From: CAYSHJ01 sp964589725
GTDB lineage: Bacteria > Planctomycetota > Planctomycetia > Planctomycetales > Planctomycetaceae
Reading direction: 5' to 3'
Length of the DNA stretch: 6,697 nucleotides
NCBI GenBank assembly: GCA_964589725.1
Contig: CAZPUJ010000194.1
Span: 1-6,697, forward strand
Shown: positions 5,456-6,697 of the stretch, in pieces
How positions within the stretch are numbered: the stretch's first letter is position 1
Layout of the letters: each line of letters begins with the position of its first letter
Program-made: the position numbers and the translations under genes
The notes under the pieces: model-generated
Told to the model about the DNA's origin: nothing
What the model saw: the letters and a program-made list of their open reading frames with translations, nothing else
The model's database searches: none

Positions 5456-6697
5456 ATGCCCACGACTTCCGAGACGACTCTGCGATTGGCCATTGATCCG
5501 GTGTGGTCGTGGCCGGTGTCCGTGTTGGTGGCGATCGGACTGATCGTGTTCGTGCTGGTCACGTATCCGCGGCGAGTGCGGCATCTGTCGAGCGGTTGGC
5601 GGCGACTATTGATTGGACTGCGATTCGCCACCGCGATCGTGTTGGCAATCGCGATTCTGCGGCCGGAATTTCAGTGGACGAAAAAAGACCGCCGCGCGGC
5701 GATGTTGGTCGTGCTGGGTGATCGCAGTCGCAGCATGCAAACGCCCGACGGACCGGCGAACTCGACGCGGCGGCAGCTTTTGGTCAAGACGCTTCAAGAA
5801 GCCGAGAAGCAATTCGACGCGCTACGGAAAGAAATGGAAGTCCGATACTTCGACTTCGACCGCGAGGCGAAACCGCTCGCAGTGCCCGATGCGACCGCGC
5901 CGGCCAAAGGCATCACACCGGACGCAGCCGCGCCGGGCGAGCAGTCGGCAATTGGCTTTGTGCTGGAGTCGATCTTGCGAGACACTCAGGGAAACGGCCT
6001 TTCGGGCGTCTTCTTGCACACTGACGGGGCACAGCGCGCGTTGCCGCCTTATGACCTCGATCCGCGCGCCGTCGCGCGGCGATTCGGCGATTTGCAGATT
6101 CCGATCTTTCCGGTCGTGTATGGCACCTCGGCCGTGTCGGATTCAGCGCTCGATCTGATCGTCGAAGACTTGATGGTCGACCCATTCGCGTTCGTCAAAA
6201 AAACGGTGCCACTGCGAGCGAAGCTGCGAGTCCTCGGCGCCGCAGGCCGCAAGCTGACGGTGCGACTGTTGGTCGAAGACGCGCGTACACGCGAGGGTCT
6301 CAAGAGCGGCGACCTGAAAGTGCCGCCAGCGTCGAAGAACGCGCAGCCGGTAGTGTTCCTGGAACCGACTCGCAACGCGGACGTGATTCCGGTCGAGCTG
6401 TCGTACGTACCGGACCTGCCGGGTGAATTCAAGATCGCGGTTGAGATCGTGCCGCTCGAAGGCGAGATCAAAACGGCGAATAATCGCCGTGCGACGCTGC
6501 TGACCGTGCGTCGCGGCGGCATTAACGTGGCGTGTTTTGACACGCGCTACGGTGAACAGAAATGGCTGCGGCTGCTCAACACCACGGAACAGATTCAACT
6601 CGACTGGCAGCCGATCAGCGGTGGCAAGCAACACGGCCTCAACGAGATCGACCCGGAAATGTTCCAACGCGGCCGGTACGACGTCTACATGATTGGC
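5456..6697 (+). CDS. VWA-domain membrane protein, 3' end outside the window
   Basis: The frame is open for 414 codons from the ATG at 5456 to the window edge. Two hydrophobic helices (about 19-37 and 52-69) precede a von Willebrand factor A domain starting near residue 80. Its metal-site motif DRSRS (89-93) fits the DxSxS consensus, and HTDGAQR (D190, G191) fits the distal MIDAS motif. Residues about 235-350 look like an Ig-like beta region, with an NNRRATLLTV segment typical before the C-terminal domain. From about 355 (INVACFDTRYGEQKWLRLL) it resembles the glutamine-amidotransferase-like domain of long planctomycete VWA proteins, usually 700-800 residues; this is family memory, and only the first part is present. 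The likely topology is membrane-anchored; the N-terminal helix pair does not fix the side. It sits 1 base after the dehydrogenase stop. No strong Shine-Dalgarno sequence is seen, so translation may be coupled. Function unknown; similar proteins occur near MoxR-type ATPases. Confidence 0.85.
   Translation, partial: MPTTSETTLRLAIDPVWSWPVSVLVAIGLIVFVLVTYPRRVRHLSSGWRRLLIGLRFATAIVLAIAILRPEFQWTKKDRRAAMLVVLGDRSRSMQTPDGPANSTRRQLLVKTLQEAEKQFDALRKEMEVRYFDFDREAKPLAVPDATAPAKGITPDAAAPGEQSAIGFVLESILRDTQGNGLSGVFLHTDGAQRALPPYDLDPRAVARRFGDLQIPIFPVVYGTSAVSDSALDLIVEDLMVDPFAFVKKTVPLRAKLRVLGAAGRKLTVRLLVEDARTREGLKSGDLKVPPASKNAQPVVFLEPTRNADVIPVELSYVPDLPGEFKIAVEIVPLEGEIKTANNRRATLLTVRRGGINVACFDTRYGEQKWLRLLNTTEQIQLDWQPISGGKQHGLNEIDPEMFQRGRYDVYMIG

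Overview
The window is bacterial, moderately GC-rich, and looks like a planctomycete chromosome segment. This lineage call is an inference from family knowledge. The window combines a secreted DUF4838 protein with a two-helix VWA membrane protein of a type common in Planctomycetota, in a layout of isolated genes separated by palindromic repeats. No rRNA, tRNA, CRISPR, transposase or phage gene is visible.

Layout: three genes lie on the minus strand, reading right to left. They are an endonuclease/exonuclease/phosphatase (EEP) family enzyme (4187-3462), an M20 metallopeptidase/deacylase (3329-2139), and a DUF4838 secreted protein (1995 running off the left edge). Two genes lie on the plus strand: a D-2-hydroxyacid dehydrogenase (4456-5454) and, 1 base later, a VWA-domain membrane protein (5456 running off the right edge). 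The plus pair is probably one operon. The minus genes are 132 and 143 bp apart and may be transcribed separately. I see no single pathway linking the five proteins.

The unusual part is between the genes. Each spacer other than the 1-bp one, and also the 3' end of the DUF4838 frame, carries a structured inverted repeat. (a) 1-89 is a hairpin nested in a hairpin, and the DUF4838 frame reads through it. (b) 2026-2166 has 29-bp inverted arms (25/29 identical), and one arm encodes the last eight residues and the stop codon of the M20 enzyme. (c) 3410-3451 holds two tandem hairpins just after the EEP gene. (d) 4255-4427 is a large palindrome between the divergent genes, made of two inverted 47-nt units. 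Their 8-bp hairpins differ at three base pairs, and all three differences preserve pairing. This resembles REP-doublet or MITE-type non-autonomous elements. Element (d) is the strongest candidate for an undescribed structured element here; whether any of them is already catalogued cannot be judged from this window alone.
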